From Hwanghaeella sp964350445 (GTDB lineage Bacteria; Pseudomonadota; Alphaproteobacteria; UBA8366; Aestuariispiraceae): DNA of 64,000 nt. This document shows positions 18,252 through 27,835 of this stretch, piece by piece. The DNA is taken from assembly GCA_964350445.1 (NCBI GenBank), contig CAYGKA010000015.1, forward strand, positions 23,135 through 87,134, written 5' to 3'. The notes under the pieces are model-generated. The model had not been told where the DNA came from and searched no databases. It saw only the letters and a program-made list of their open reading frames with translations. Positions within the stretch are counted from its first letter, which is position 1. Each line of letters opens with the position of its first letter. The translations under genes were made by a program, and so were the position numbers.

Positions 18252-19628
18252 ATGGATTGCTTCGCCGCAAAAGCCAACAAAACGACCGTCACCCTGATCC
18301 CCGTCTCGGAGGACGGTTTCAAGGAATGGGCCGAACTGCGCCCGGCGACGGAAAAGGAGTGGATCGAGGCGAACAAGTACAAGGCCGCGCCGGGATCTGT
18401 TCTGATGATCCCCGGTCAGGCAGGCCGCCCGGGCGAGGCCCTTGTGGGTGTCGCCAAGGACGAACCCGACAAATGGAGTTGGGGCGCGGCCGCGACCCGG
18501 CTGCCGGAAGGACGCTATGCCCTGCAGAAGGGAATGGAGACGGAATTCGCGGAGGCGGCCGGTCTGGGTTGGGCGCTGGGAAGTTATCGTTTCGACCGAT
18601 ACGCGAAGAAGGGCGTGCCCGTCTCGAAGCTGGTTCTGCCGGGTTCCGCCGACCGCAAACGGGTCGAGGAAACGGCGAAGGCAATCTATCTGGTGCGCGA
18701 TTTGATCAATACCCCGGCATCCGACATGGGCCCCGGCGAGTTGGCGCATGAAGCCCGAAAAGTCGCGCGTGATTTCAAATGCAAGTTCGACGTCACGGTC
18801 GGCGACGATCTGCTGTCCGAGAACTATCCGATGGTGCACGCGGTCGGCCGCGCCTCCACCCGTGCGCCGCGCCTGATCGACATGTCCTGGGGCAAGTCCA
18901 AGCACCCGAAAGTGACGCTGATCGGCAAGGGCGTGTGCTTCGATTCCGGCGGACTGGACCTGAAACCCTCCGGCGGCATGTTGATGATGAAGAAGGATAT
19001 GGGCGGGGCGGCGCAGGTCCTGGGGCTGGCCCATATGATCATGGCGGCGGACCTTCCGGTGCGGTTGCGGGTTCTGATCCCCGCGGTGGAAAACAGCGTT
19101 TCCGGCGACGCGTTCCGCCCGCTGGACGTGTTGTCCACCCGCAAGGGCATCACGGTCGAGGTCGGCAACACGGATGCGGAAGGGCGCCTGGTCCTCGCCG
19201 ATGCGATCACGGCCGCGCTGGAAGACGACCCCGATCTGTTGGTCGATTTTGCGACCCTGACCGGTGCGGCGCGCGTTGCCGTCGGGACGGAGATCGCCGC
19301 TTATTTCTGTTCCGACGACGGCTTGGCCGGCGAACTCGAAGCCTCCGCCAAGGCCGAAGACGATCCGGTCTGGCGCCTGCCGCTGCACGCCCCTTACCGA
19401 AAGCTGCTGGACAGCAAGGTCGCCGATATCAGCAGCACCGGCACCGGCGGGTTCGCGGGCGCAACGACCGCCGCGCTCTTCCTGCTGGAATTCGCCGGCG
19501 CCAAGACGCCCTGGATCCATTTCGATATCATGGCCTGGAACAACACCACCCGGCCCGGTCGCCCGGAAGGCGGCGAGGCGATGGGCATCCGTGCGATGTT
19601 CGACACGATAAAGCGGCGGTTTGCATAA
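18252..19628 (+). CDS. M17 leucyl aminopeptidase family protein
   Basis: A 458-residue cytoplasmic metallopeptidase of the M17 leucine aminopeptidase family, releasing N-terminal residues from peptides with two metal ions. Key motifs are GKGVCFDSGGLDLKPSGGM (metal/catalytic Asp and Lys), KKDMGGAA and the family signature NTDAEGRLVL followed by the catalytic Arg. ATG 18252 is preferred to the GTG at 18231 because it matches the usual N-terminus of the family. Within the region it precedes a small winged-helix regulator and is convergent with the yej peptide-import operon, suggesting but not proving a joint role in peptide use. Confidence 0.92.
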   Translation: MDCFAAKANKTTVTLIPVSEDGFKEWAELRPATEKEWIEANKYKAAPGSVLMIPGQAGRPGEALVGVAKDEPDKWSWGAAATRLPEGRYALQKGMETEFAEAAGLGWALGSYRFDRYAKKGVPVSKLVLPGSADRKRVEETAKAIYLVRDLINTPASDMGPGELAHEARKVARDFKCKFDVTVGDDLLSENYPMVHAVGRASTRAPRLIDMSWGKSKHPKVTLIGKGVCFDSGGLDLKPSGGMLMMKKDMGGAAQVLGLAHMIMAADLPVRLRVLIPAVENSVSGDAFRPLDVLSTRKGITVEVGNTDAEGRLVLADAITAALEDDPDLLVDFATLTGAARVAVGTEIAAYFCSDDGLAGELEASAKAEDDPVWRLPLHAPYRKLLDSKVADISSTGTGGFAGATTAALFLLEFAGAKTPWIHFDIMAWNNTTRPGRPEGGEAMGIRAMFDTIKRRFA

Positions 19629-19853
19629 CGCTCGTCTGATCGAGGTTCAGGAAAATCCGACCCGCCACGGGCCTCTCTTGGACCCCGCCCCTTGTCATGA
19701 GTGGCGAGTCGATGGATAGTCGGGATATTCGGAACGGATACGAAACAAATATGCCGTTCCGCCCGCCGTTTCCGTTCCCTGGTTTTGCCCCGGTATAGTC
19801 ATGGGGCGCTCGGGGAAGGCCGGGGGATTTCGCATCAACCGCCAGCGATAGTG

Positions 19854-20192
19854 ATGGAATTGACGCCCAATCAAGCCTTGGAAATCTGGCGCGGCGCTAT
19901 TGTCGAAAGCGTTCGGCGGGATTCGCCGGACCTGTCCGCCCGGCAGATGGCGGTGCTGACGACGGTGTACCTGCAGCCTTCGCCGCATACGGTTCGGGGC
20001 TTGGCGGAGTCGCTGAACATCTCCAAACCCGCCGTGACGCGGGCGCTGGACCGGTTGTCGGAACTTGGACTGGTGCGGCGCAAGCCCGATGAGGAGGACC
20101 GGCGGTCCGTCCTGATCCAGCGGACGGTGAAAGGCTCCGTCTACCTGACCGAATTCGCCGAGTTGATCATCGAGGCGGCCAAGGCGGACTAG
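19854..20192 (+). CDS. MarR-like winged-helix regulator
   Basis: A 112-residue DNA-binding protein (start ATG 19854; a GTG at 19851 is equally possible). The core is a MarR winged helix: SARQMAVLTTVYL, then LAESLNISKPAVTRALDRL (recognition helix) and the wing with RRKPDEEDRRSVLI. It is shorter than typical MarR proteins (about 140-150 residues), lacking much of the C-terminal dimerisation helix. It ends 11 bases from the convergent yejF gene. Its target is unknown; the M17 peptidase gene upstream is about 225 bp away. Confidence 0.85.
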   Translation: MELTPNQALEIWRGAIVESVRRDSPDLSARQMAVLTTVYLQPSPHTVRGLAESLNISKPAVTRALDRLSELGLVRRKPDEEDRRSVLIQRTVKGSVYLTEFAELIIEAAKAD

Positions 20193-20203
20193 AGCCGGCC
20201 TTC

Positions 20204-21847
20204 CTACATCGAGACGACACCGGATTCGACCGCTTCCATCCGGAACGCAGCCGCCATCAGCGCCTTGGTATAGGACGTGCCGGGATTGTCGAAAATCTCC
20301 TCCGCCGGGCCGTGTTCCACGACCTTGCCGTCCCGCATCACCAAGACCGTATCGGCCATGGCGCGCACGACTTTCAGGTCGTGGCTGATGAACATATAGG
20401 CCAGCTTGTAGCGTTGCTGCAGGTCTTTCAGCAAATCGACGATCTGCGTCTGAACCGACATGTCGAGCGCCGAGGTCGGCTCGTCCAACACGATGAAACG
20501 CGGCTTCAGGACAAGGGCGCGGGCAATGGCGATGCGCTGCCGCTGCCCACCGGAAAATTCATGCGGATAGCGATGACGCGATTCCGGGTCCAGACCCACG
20601 TCCCGCAGCCCCTCGATGACCAGCTTTTCGCGCCCTTCCGCGTCATTGCCCAGGCCATGGACCTTCAACCCTTCCTCGACGATTTCACCGACCGACATGC
20701 GCGGACTGAGACTCCCATAGGGGTCCTGAAAGACGACCTGCATTTCCCGCCGCAACGGCCGCAGTTCCTTGTTGGAAAGGCCGCGCAGGTCATGCCCTTC
20801 GAAGGCGATGGCGCCGTCGGCCTGCTGCAGGCGCAGCAAGGCCATGCCGAGGGTCGTCTTGCCGGACCCCGATTCACCGACGACACCCACCGTCTGGCCT
20901 TCTCGGATCGTGATGTCGATGCCGTCGACCGCCTTGATATGATCAACGGTGCGCCGGAAGACGCCGGATTTGATCGGGAACCAGACCTTGACCTGTTCGC
21001 CCGCCATGACGATCGGGGCCGTCTCCGGGACCGGGGCCTTGCGTCCCTTGGGCTGGGCCGCCAACAGTCGTTTCGTATAAGCATCCTGCGGGTTGTCGAA
21101 CACGTCGGTCACGCTTCCTTGTTCGACGACTCGCCCCTCGTTCATCACGCAGACCCTGTCAGCGACGCGCCGCACGATGCCCAGGTCATGGGTAATGAAC
21201 AGCATCGCCATGTCGAACCTGTCCTTCAGATCCTGCAGCAGTTTCAGGATTTGTGCCTGGATCGTCACGTCCAGCGCCGTCGTCGGTTCGTCGGCGATCA
21301 ACAGTTCCGGTTCGTTGGCCAGCGCCATGGCGATCATCACGCGCTGCCGCTGGCCGCCGGACAATTCGTGCGGGAAGGCGTTCAGGCGTTTTTCCGGGTC
21401 CTTTATTCCCACCAGATCCATCAGTTCCAGCACCCGGGGTCGAGCTTCCGTCTGCGACATCCCCTTATGGATGACCAAAGGTTCGCGGATCTGCTTTTCC
21501 ACCGTGTGCAGCGGATTGAGGGAGGTCATCGGCTCCTGGAAGATCATCGAGATACGATTGCCGCGCACCTTCCGGAGGTCGGGTTCGGAAGCCGCCATCA
21601 ATTCGGCTCCGCCGAAGGTGATCGAGCCGGACGGATGATAGGCCGCCGGATAGGGCAGCAACTGCAGGATCGAGAGCGCGGTGACGGATTTCCCGGAACC
21701 GGACTCGCCGACCAGGGCGAGTGTCTCCCCCTTCCGCAGGTCGAAGGAGACATTCCGCACCGCTTCGATATCGCCATCCGATCCGCGGAAATTCACCGAA
21801 AGATCGGAAATTGAAAGCAAAGGCCCGGTTGGCTTGGACTCGGTCAT
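20204..21847 (-). CDS. yejF: Microcin C/oligopeptide ABC transporter, fused double ATPase (YejF)
   Basis: A 547-residue protein carrying two ABC ATPase cassettes in tandem. The first has Walker A GESGSGKS (about 52-59) and signature LSGGQRQRV; the second has GESGSGKTTLG and FSGGQRQRI. Both Walker B regions precede the usual Asp-Glu (DEPTTALD, DEPTSALD). Each half ends with an oligopeptide-transporter C-terminal extension. It would power the YejBE permease. It is the fourth gene of the yejABEF order (51 bp after yejE). Confidence 0.95.
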   Translation of the reverse strand: MTESKPTGPLLSISDLSVNFRGSDGDIEAVRNVSFDLRKGETLALVGESGSGKSVTALSILQLLPYPAAYHPSGSITFGGAELMAASEPDLRKVRGNRISMIFQEPMTSLNPLHTVEKQIREPLVIHKGMSQTEARPRVLELMDLVGIKDPEKRLNAFPHELSGGQRQRVMIAMALANEPELLIADEPTTALDVTIQAQILKLLQDLKDRFDMAMLFITHDLGIVRRVADRVCVMNEGRVVEQGSVTDVFDNPQDAYTKRLLAAQPKGRKAPVPETAPIVMAGEQVKVWFPIKSGVFRRTVDHIKAVDGIDITIREGQTVGVVGESGSGKTTLGMALLRLQQADGAIAFEGHDLRGLSNKELRPLRREMQVVFQDPYGSLSPRMSVGEIVEEGLKVHGLGNDAEGREKLVIEGLRDVGLDPESRHRYPHEFSGGQRQRIAIARALVLKPRFIVLDEPTSALDMSVQTQIVDLLKDLQQRYKLAYMFISHDLKVVRAMADTVLVMRDGKVVEHGPAEEIFDNPGTSYTKALMAAAFRMEAVESGVVSM

Positions 21848-21898
21848 TCGGTCATCTCACTTCTGCACCTTTAGTCGTGCGCCGGCACTCATGCGCCT

Positions 21899-22951
21899 TC
21901 ATTCGTGAACTTTTCGAGGATCGAAGGCGTCGCGCACAGCCTCGCCAATAAACACCAGCAGGGTCAACATTGCACCGACCGTGACGAAGGCGGTTATGCC
22001 GAGCCACGGAGCCTGCAGATTTTCTTTCCCCTGTTTCAGCAACTCCCCGAGCGAGGGTGAGCCTGGCGGCAGACCGAAACCGAGGAAATCCAGCGAGGCG
22101 AGCGACACCACCGCGCCGCTGAGGACGAACGGAAGATAGGTCAAAGTGGCCACCATCGCATTGGGAAGGATGTGCCGCGCCATGATCACCGGATTGGATA
22201 CGCCAAGCGCGCGGGACGCTTTCACGAAATCCAGGTTCCGGGCGCGAAGAGTCTCCGCTCGGACGAGCCCGACAAGGGCGGTCCAACCGAAGGCGACCAT
22301 GATCCCCAGGAGCCACCAGAAGGTCGGCGTCACGATGCTGGCTAAGATGATCAACAGGTAGAGCGTCGGCAGGCTGGTCCAGATTTCAATGAACCGCTGG
22401 CCCAGCAGGTCGTACAATCCGCCGAAAAACCCTTGGGTCAGGCCGGCGGCTATTCCGATCGCGCTGCTGACGGCGGCAAAGGCCAGCCCGAAAAGGACCG
22501 AGATACGGAACCCATAGATCGTTCGTGCCATGACATCCCGGGCTTGGTCGTCGGTTCCCAGCCAATGCGCGGAATCAGGCGGCGTCGGCGCCGGACTGCC
22601 CAGATTCAACACCTGGGTGCCGTAGCTGTATTCGATCAGCGGCCATACGATCCATCCCTTTTCGCGAATCAGGGATTGAACTTCCGGATCCTTGTATTCG
22701 GCTTCCGTCTCGAAAAACCCGCCATACTCCGTTTCCGGCACCGCTTCCAGGACGGGGACATAGTAATGGCCATCGAAGGACACCAGGATCGGTTTGTCAT
22801 TGGCGATGAATTCCGCGAACAGGGACAGCACGAAAAGGATCATGAATATCCAGAACGACCACCATCCGCGCCGGTTGGCCCGAAAGGCGTGCAGTCTGCG
22901 CTGTGTTACCGGCGTCAGTCCAAACATGCGGCTGTGTTTCTTTTGCACCAT
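21899..22951 (-). CDS. yejE: ABC transporter permease (YejE)
   Basis: A 350-residue inner-membrane permease. After a short basic N-terminus comes one membrane helix (WWSFWIFMILFVLSLF), then the large periplasmic loop typical of YejE/DppC-type permeases, then five more helices. The EAA-like coupling loop is visible as ASRALGVSNPVIMARHILPN. It starts six bases after the yejB stop, so the two permease genes are cotranscribed. The substrate class in studied homologues is oligopeptides including microcin C. Confidence 0.94.
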   Translation of the reverse strand: MVQKKHSRMFGLTPVTQRRLHAFRANRRGWWSFWIFMILFVLSLFAEFIANDKPILVSFDGHYYVPVLEAVPETEYGGFFETEAEYKDPEVQSLIREKGWIVWPLIEYSYGTQVLNLGSPAPTPPDSAHWLGTDDQARDVMARTIYGFRISVLFGLAFAAVSSAIGIAAGLTQGFFGGLYDLLGQRFIEIWTSLPTLYLLIILASIVTPTFWWLLGIMVAFGWTALVGLVRAETLRARNLDFVKASRALGVSNPVIMARHILPNAMVATLTYLPFVLSGAVVSLASLDFLGFGLPPGSPSLGELLKQGKENLQAPWLGITAFVTVGAMLTLLVFIGEAVRDAFDPRKVHE

Positions 22952-22957
22952 GCCGCC

Positions 22958-24052
22958 CTACCGCGCTTCGAAATCGATCCGCGGATCGATAATGGTATAG
23001 GTGATGTCGTTGATCAGGTTCAGCAGCAGCCCGATCAGCGTGAAGAAATAGAGCGTCGCGAACATCACCGGATAGTCGCGGTCGATCGCCGCCTGGAAGC
23101 CGAGCAGACCCAGCCCGTCCAGCGAGAAGATCACTTCCGTCAACAGGGCGCCGGTGAAGAGGATGCCGATAAAGGCCGACGGGAAGCCGGCGATCACGAT
23201 CAGCATCGCATTGCGGAACACATGCCCGTATAGAACGGCGCCGTCCGTCAGTCCTTTTGACCGGGCCGTGGTGACGTAGTGTTTGCCGATTTCCTCCAGA
23301 AAGCTGTTCTTCGTCAGCATGGTGAGGGTCGCGAAGGCGGAGATCACCAGCGAAGTGACCGGCAGCACCATATGCCACAGGTAGTCGAGGACCTGGTCCA
23401 TGGTCGACATCTGATCCCAGTTCTCCGAGACAAGGCCGCGCAGCGGGAACCAATCCAGATAACGCCCGCCGGCGAAGACCACGATCAGCAGCACGGCGAA
23501 CAGGAAGGACGGCACCGCATAGCCGATGATGATCGCCGTGCTCGTCCACATGTCGAACCGCGACCCGTCGCGGATGGCCTTGGCGATGCCAAGCGGAATG
23601 CAGATGAGGTACGTGAGAAATGTCGTCCAGAGACCGAGAGAGATGGAAACCGGCATTTTTTCCAGGACGAGGTCGACGACCCTGCGGTCCTGGAAATAAC
23701 TCTCCCCGAAATCGAAGGTCAGGTAGCTTCCCATCATCTTGAGGAAGCGTTCGTGCAGCGGCTTGTCGAAGCCGAACTGCTTTTCCAGCTTGGCGATGAA
23801 TTCCGGGTCGAGCCCACGGGCGCCGCGATAGCGCGATTGCTCGCCCCCTTGTCCCGTGGTGCCGCCGACGAAATCGCCGCCCACCCCTTCCGTGACGCGG
23901 GAAAGTGCGCCCGCCGCCGTGCCTTCAATCTGCGCGAGGATGCGCTCGACCGGCCCGCCGGGCGCGGCCTGAATGATCAGGAAGCTCAGCAGCATGACCC
24001 CAAACAGAGTCGGGACGATCAACAACAGGCGTCTGATGATATAGGCTAGCAC
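22958..24052 (-). CDS. yejB: ABC transporter permease (YejB)
   Basis: A 364-residue permease of the DppB/OppB class, with the usual N-terminal MLAYIIRRLLLIVPTLFGVMLLSF, a periplasmic segment carrying the YejB-type G-rich insertion (EGTAAGALSRVTEGVGGDF), then five helices. The coupling loop reads ARSKGLTDGAVLYGHVFRN. It lies 28 bases behind yejA and six before yejE, consistent with one transcript. Confidence 0.95.
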   Translation of the reverse strand: MLAYIIRRLLLIVPTLFGVMLLSFLIIQAAPGGPVERILAQIEGTAAGALSRVTEGVGGDFVGGTTGQGGEQSRYRGARGLDPEFIAKLEKQFGFDKPLHERFLKMMGSYLTFDFGESYFQDRRVVDLVLEKMPVSISLGLWTTFLTYLICIPLGIAKAIRDGSRFDMWTSTAIIIGYAVPSFLFAVLLIVVFAGGRYLDWFPLRGLVSENWDQMSTMDQVLDYLWHMVLPVTSLVISAFATLTMLTKNSFLEEIGKHYVTTARSKGLTDGAVLYGHVFRNAMLIVIAGFPSAFIGILFTGALLTEVIFSLDGLGLLGFQAAIDRDYPVMFATLYFFTLIGLLLNLINDITYTIIDPRIDFEAR

Positions 24053-24080
24053 GGTTCTGGGAGCCTATCGGGAGAAATGG

Positions 24081-25952
24081 TCAGTTACCTTTGCCGCGGG
24101 TCAAGGTGGCGTCTCTTTCGGGATCGACCCACCATGCGCCCGGCACAACGCCCTGTTTCGGAATGATATCCGGTAAACCGAACCGGCTCCAATAGGCGAC
24201 CCGGTCGGTCGCGCCATGATACATCGGGATCATGAAGAAGTTCCATAGCAACACGCGGTCCAGCGCGCGCGTCCGCGTGATCAGGCTATCGCGATCCGGG
24301 GCGGCGATCAGAAGTTCGACCAGCTCGTCAATCGCCGGATCGGCGATGCCCATCAGGTTCCGGCTGCCTTCCCGCGCGGCCGAGGCGGAGCCCCAGTAAT
24401 ACCGCTGCTCGTTCCCGGGCGACACCGATTGCCCGAAGACGGCGACGACCATGTCGAAATCGAAGGTTTCGGTAATGCGCCTGTACTGGGCGTCATCGAC
24501 GATCCGGATACCCGCTTCGATGCCGAGGCGCTTCAGGCTGCGCACCAGCGCCTGGGTATGCGGTTCCAACTGACCGGTCCGCAGGACGATCTCGAACCGG
24601 AACAGTTCGCCCGTATCATCGTTGGTCAGGACCCCGTCCTTGACGCTCCAGCCCGCATCCTTGAGCAGCATCGCCGCCTTGCGCAGGTTCTGCCGGTTGT
24701 TGCCGCTGCCATCCGTCTGCGGGGGGACGAAAGTCTCGGTAAAGACGCGGTCGGGAATCGCGCCGCGATAAGGGTCGAGGATTTCCAGTTCAGCCTCTGA
24801 CGGCAGCCCTGTCGAGCCGAGTTCATGATTGTCGAAATAGCTGTCGGTCCGCCGATAAGCGCCGTACATGATCGTCTTGTTGACCCATTCGAAGTCCCAG
24901 GCATAGGTCAATGCTTCTCGCACGCGACTATCCTGGAACAGGGGTTTGCGCAGATTGAAGGCAAAGCCCTGCATCGGCGCGACGCGCTCGTTGGGGAAGT
25001 CCTTCTTGACGATATCGCCCGTCTTCACCGCTGGAATATCAAAGGCCGTGGCCCATTCCTTGGCGCTGTTCTCGGCCCAAATATCGATGGCGCCGGCCTT
25101 GAAGGCCTCACGCGAAATCGTGCGGTCGCGGTAGAAATCGTAACGCTTTGTCTGGAAATTGTTGAAGCCGCGGTTCACCGGCAAATCACGCGCCCAGTAA
25201 TCTTCGACGCGTTCCAGGGTCAGTGACCGACCCGGCTCCACCTTGGAAATCCGGTAGGGGCCAGATCCCAAGGGCGGGTCCAGCACTGTCTGGTCGAATT
25301 CCCGGTCCTGATAATAGTGCTTCGGAAGCACGACCAGTTCCGAGAGGATCAAGGGCATTTCCTTGTTTTCCCCGGGGAAGAGAACGAAACGAACCGTATG
25401 TGCATCCGGTGTCTCCACCTTTTCGACGGCCGCATAATAGTACTGGTAGGAGGGGCTGCCTTTTTCGCGCAGCGTGTCGAAAGTCCAGGCGACGTCTTCC
25501 GAGGTGATCGGTTTTCCATCATGGAAGCGTGCTTCCGGGCGCAGCTTGAACTCTACCCAGGACCCGTCATCGGGCACTTCGATGGTCTCCGCGACAAGGC
25601 CGTAGACCGCGCTGTCCTCGTCGCTGACCTGTTTCATCAGGGTGTCGTAGATGAAGACCGTCTGGCCGGCGGCGTTGCCCTTGATGATGAAGGGATTGAG
25701 CGAATCGAAGGTTCCGACCCCTTCCTCCACCACCAGGCCGCCTTTCGGCGCGGCTGGGTACGCATAGTCGAGATGCTTGAAATCAGCCGGATATTTCAGC
25801 GCGTGGTTCAGCGCGAAACCGTGCGACGGCCCGTTCGTTCCCGAAGCACCCGCCACCGCCGGCAACCCGGTCAGCCCTACAACGACAACCACGGCGCCCA
25901 TGGCACGGCGCCAACCCTTAGCACCCGAAAGACCCGTCATGAACATTGTCAT
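24081..25952 (-). CDS. yejA: Extracellular oligopeptide-binding protein (YejA)
   Basis: A 623-residue exported solute-binding protein of ABC family 5. Signal peptide: positively charged start, hydrophobic core AMGAVVVVVGLTGLPAVA, cleavage near GAS. Mature regions match YejA (GFALNHALKYPADFKHLDYA near the N-terminus). Three ATGs occur within the first five codons (M1, M3, M5) with no strong ribosome site to decide between them; the first is given. First gene of the importer operon. It lies behind a HisN-type phosphatase gene on the same strand, about 200 bp upstream. Confidence 0.93.
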   Translation of the reverse strand: MTMFMTGLSGAKGWRRAMGAVVVVVGLTGLPAVAGASGTNGPSHGFALNHALKYPADFKHLDYAYPAAPKGGLVVEEGVGTFDSLNPFIIKGNAAGQTVFIYDTLMKQVSDEDSAVYGLVAETIEVPDDGSWVEFKLRPEARFHDGKPITSEDVAWTFDTLREKGSPSYQYYYAAVEKVETPDAHTVRFVLFPGENKEMPLILSELVVLPKHYYQDREFDQTVLDPPLGSGPYRISKVEPGRSLTLERVEDYWARDLPVNRGFNNFQTKRYDFYRDRTISREAFKAGAIDIWAENSAKEWATAFDIPAVKTGDIVKKDFPNERVAPMQGFAFNLRKPLFQDSRVREALTYAWDFEWVNKTIMYGAYRRTDSYFDNHELGSTGLPSEAELEILDPYRGAIPDRVFTETFVPPQTDGSGNNRQNLRKAAMLLKDAGWSVKDGVLTNDDTGELFRFEIVLRTGQLEPHTQALVRSLKRLGIEAGIRIVDDAQYRRITETFDFDMVVAVFGQSVSPGNEQRYYWGSASAAREGSRNLMGIADPAIDELVELLIAAPDRDSLITRTRALDRVLLWNFFMIPMYHGATDRVAYWSRFGLPDIIPKQGVVPGAWWVDPERDATLTRGKGN

Positions 25953-26158
25953 CCGATCGTGAATGTTTTCGCTCCCTGTCGCCCCGCTTCCGCTCGGCTG
26001 GAGCCGGCTCGTCGAAGCGTCAGGCCTACCTTGCCACTAATGAAGACCGGCGGCACCGGCAATCAAGCCTTGCCACAAAAATGCCTCATTCCCAAGCCCA
26101 TCCCCGTCCGTGCCCGCCCGCACGCGTCTACCGTCGCTTGGCCCGACATTCGGCCGCC

Positions 26159-26950
26159 TCACTCGGAAGGCCCCAACAGGCGAACGGCCGGCCCGTGGAC
26201 GCTTTCAGACGCCGCCCCGAGAAAGGTATCGCCGGACGTCAAGGTCAACGGCGCGCCGGACCATGTCGTCGCGAAGCCGCCGGCAGCCCGGATGATCGGC
26301 GCCAAGGCCATATAATCATAGGGTTTCAGACCGCATTCCACATGCAGGTCGACGCAACCGCTGGCGATCAGGCCGGTGGAGTAGCAGTCGCCGCCATAGC
26401 GAGGCTGGTGAACCTTGTCGTATAGGCGGTAGAAGGCCTCCCGCCGGGCGTTCGAATTGAATAGGTCCGGTCCGGTGGTATAGAGGCTCGCCCGATCCAG
26501 CCCGCCGCAGTTCCGGGACCGAACCGCGTTGCCGTTGAATGTGGTCCCGTGCCCCAGGGCACCGAGCCAGCGTTCCTTCAGTATGGCTTGATCCAACACG
26601 CCCAGCACCGGCACCCCCCGGTCCGCCAGCGCGATCAGGGTGCCGAAGACCGGCATGCCGGCGATGAAAGCCCGGGTTCCGTCGATCGGGTCCAGAACCC
26701 AGACATAGCGGGCGTCGACACGGACCTGGCCGTATTCCTCGCCAAATATGCCATGGTCCGGGTATCGGTCTTCGATAAGGGTGCGGATGGCCGCTTCCGC
26801 CTCACGGTCCGCGACGGTTACCGGGCTCTCATCCTGTTTGGAAACCACGTCGTAGGGCGTACGGTAATAGCGGGCAACGACGGCGCGGGCCGCATTCGCC
26901 AACCGGTCCGCGAAGGCGATGAATTCCGCTGCGACTGTACCGTCCGTCAT
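26159..26950 (-). CDS. Inositol-monophosphatase-family phosphatase, HisN-like
   Basis: A 263-residue magnesium-dependent phosphatase. The metal-binding motifs of the inositol monophosphatase fold are all present: GEEYG (Glu pair), WVLDPIDGTRAF (DPxDGT, the family signature) and the late motif LKPYDYMALAPII. Overall the sequence (SPVTVADREAE, PDHGIFGEE) resembles the HisN histidinol-phosphatase branch more than SuhB. It could complete histidine synthesis, but that is inference. Start ATG 26950; the longer upstream frame runs into the cycM terminator and is not coding. Confidence 0.88.
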   Translation of the reverse strand: MTDGTVAAEFIAFADRLANAARAVVARYYRTPYDVVSKQDESPVTVADREAEAAIRTLIEDRYPDHGIFGEEYGQVRVDARYVWVLDPIDGTRAFIAGMPVFGTLIALADRGVPVLGVLDQAILKERWLGALGHGTTFNGNAVRSRNCGGLDRASLYTTGPDLFNSNARREAFYRLYDKVHQPRYGGDCYSTGLIASGCVDLHVECGLKPYDYMALAPIIRAAGGFATTWSGAPLTLTSGDTFLGAASESVHGPAVRLLGPSE

Positions 26951-26982
26951 GAAGGCCCCCGAGTTTGAAAAGGGCGGGTCAT

Positions 26983-27009
26983 AAAAAGGGCGGCCGAATG
27001 GCCGCCCTT
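26983..27009 (-). terminator. Intrinsic terminator of the cytochrome c gene
   Basis: A perfect ten-base-pair stem, AAGGGCGGCC / GGCCGCCCTT, with a four-base loop (GAAT on the plus strand). On the minus strand it is followed by a T run (26983-26987). It lies just after the cytochrome c stop (27034) and before the HisN-like start, so the two genes are separately transcribed. Confidence 0.88.
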
Positions 27010-27033
27010 CAAAATTCAGTTCGGCCCGTGCCC

Positions 27034-27579
27034 TTACGGCAGCGGAACCGGATTGTCGCTCAAGGTCCGCAGATAGGCGATCAGGTCCGCCCGGTCCTGG
27101 GTCTTGCTCAGGCCGTTGAAGGACATTGCGGTCCCTTGCACATAGGCTTTGGGCTTGTACAGGAACTTGTTCAGGTTCTCGTAAGTCCACTCGCCGTCCA
27201 TGGCCTTCAACGCGTCGGAATACTTCGTGTAGCTTTCATGGCCTGCTTTAGCACGGCCAACCGTGTCATAAAGCGCCGGACCGACACCGTCTGCGCCACC
27301 CTTTTCGAACTTGTGGCAGGAGGCGCATTTCTTGGTCAGCTTCTCGCCTTTGGCGATATCGGCAGACGCCAGAAGCGCTTCAATCGGCTCAGGGCCGGTA
27401 TCAGCGGCCGGAGCAGCGCCGCCCGCGGTTTCCTGAACCTCGATCACGAAAGCGCTCTCTTCCGGAGTGCTCGGGTGATAAACGAAAGTGGAAATGAATC
27501 CCGCGGTCATGGCGATCAGCCCAGCCGTCAGAATGGCGGCCGCCACCTTGTTGATCATAAGCGGATCTTCGTCATGCAT
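27034..27579 (-). CDS. cycM: Membrane-anchored cytochrome c (CycM/c552-type)
   Basis: A 181-residue class I cytochrome c. An uncleaved N-terminal anchor (about residues 10-33) tethers the heme domain to the outer face of the inner membrane. A Pro/Ala/Gly-rich linker follows, then CASCH (Cys85, Cys88, His89) for covalent heme and Met152 in GTAMSFNGL as the distal ligand. Homologues carry electrons from the bc1 complex to cytochrome oxidase. Start ATG 27579 (MHDEDPL) matches the family; the region to kdsB (256 bp) is divergent and holds the promoters of both. Confidence 0.93.
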   Translation of the reverse strand: MHDEDPLMINKVAAAILTAGLIAMTAGFISTFVYHPSTPEESAFVIEVQETAGGAAPAADTGPEPIEALLASADIAKGEKLTKKCASCHKFEKGGADGVGPALYDTVGRAKAGHESYTKYSDALKAMDGEWTYENLNKFLYKPKAYVQGTAMSFNGLSKTQDRADLIAYLRTLSDNPVPLP

Positions 27580-27835
27580 AGCGTAGTCCCCAAACGCTCC
27601 ATGTGGCACCTGCCACAGGTGAATGAATCCAGGGTAGTCTAGCGAAGATTCGGTCGCCGGTGCGAGCCCTTCTCCAGCCGTATCTTTTCCCCGGTACAAT
27701 TGGGGTATATCGTGTCGTCACGCGCGAATCAACCGCGCGAAATCAACAGTCTAGCGCGCCGGAACCGCGGCAAGCTTGGCTTGCCCCGGGCCAACGCCGG
27801 CCGCGAATACAACCAAAGTAGCCCCCGAGCCTTTC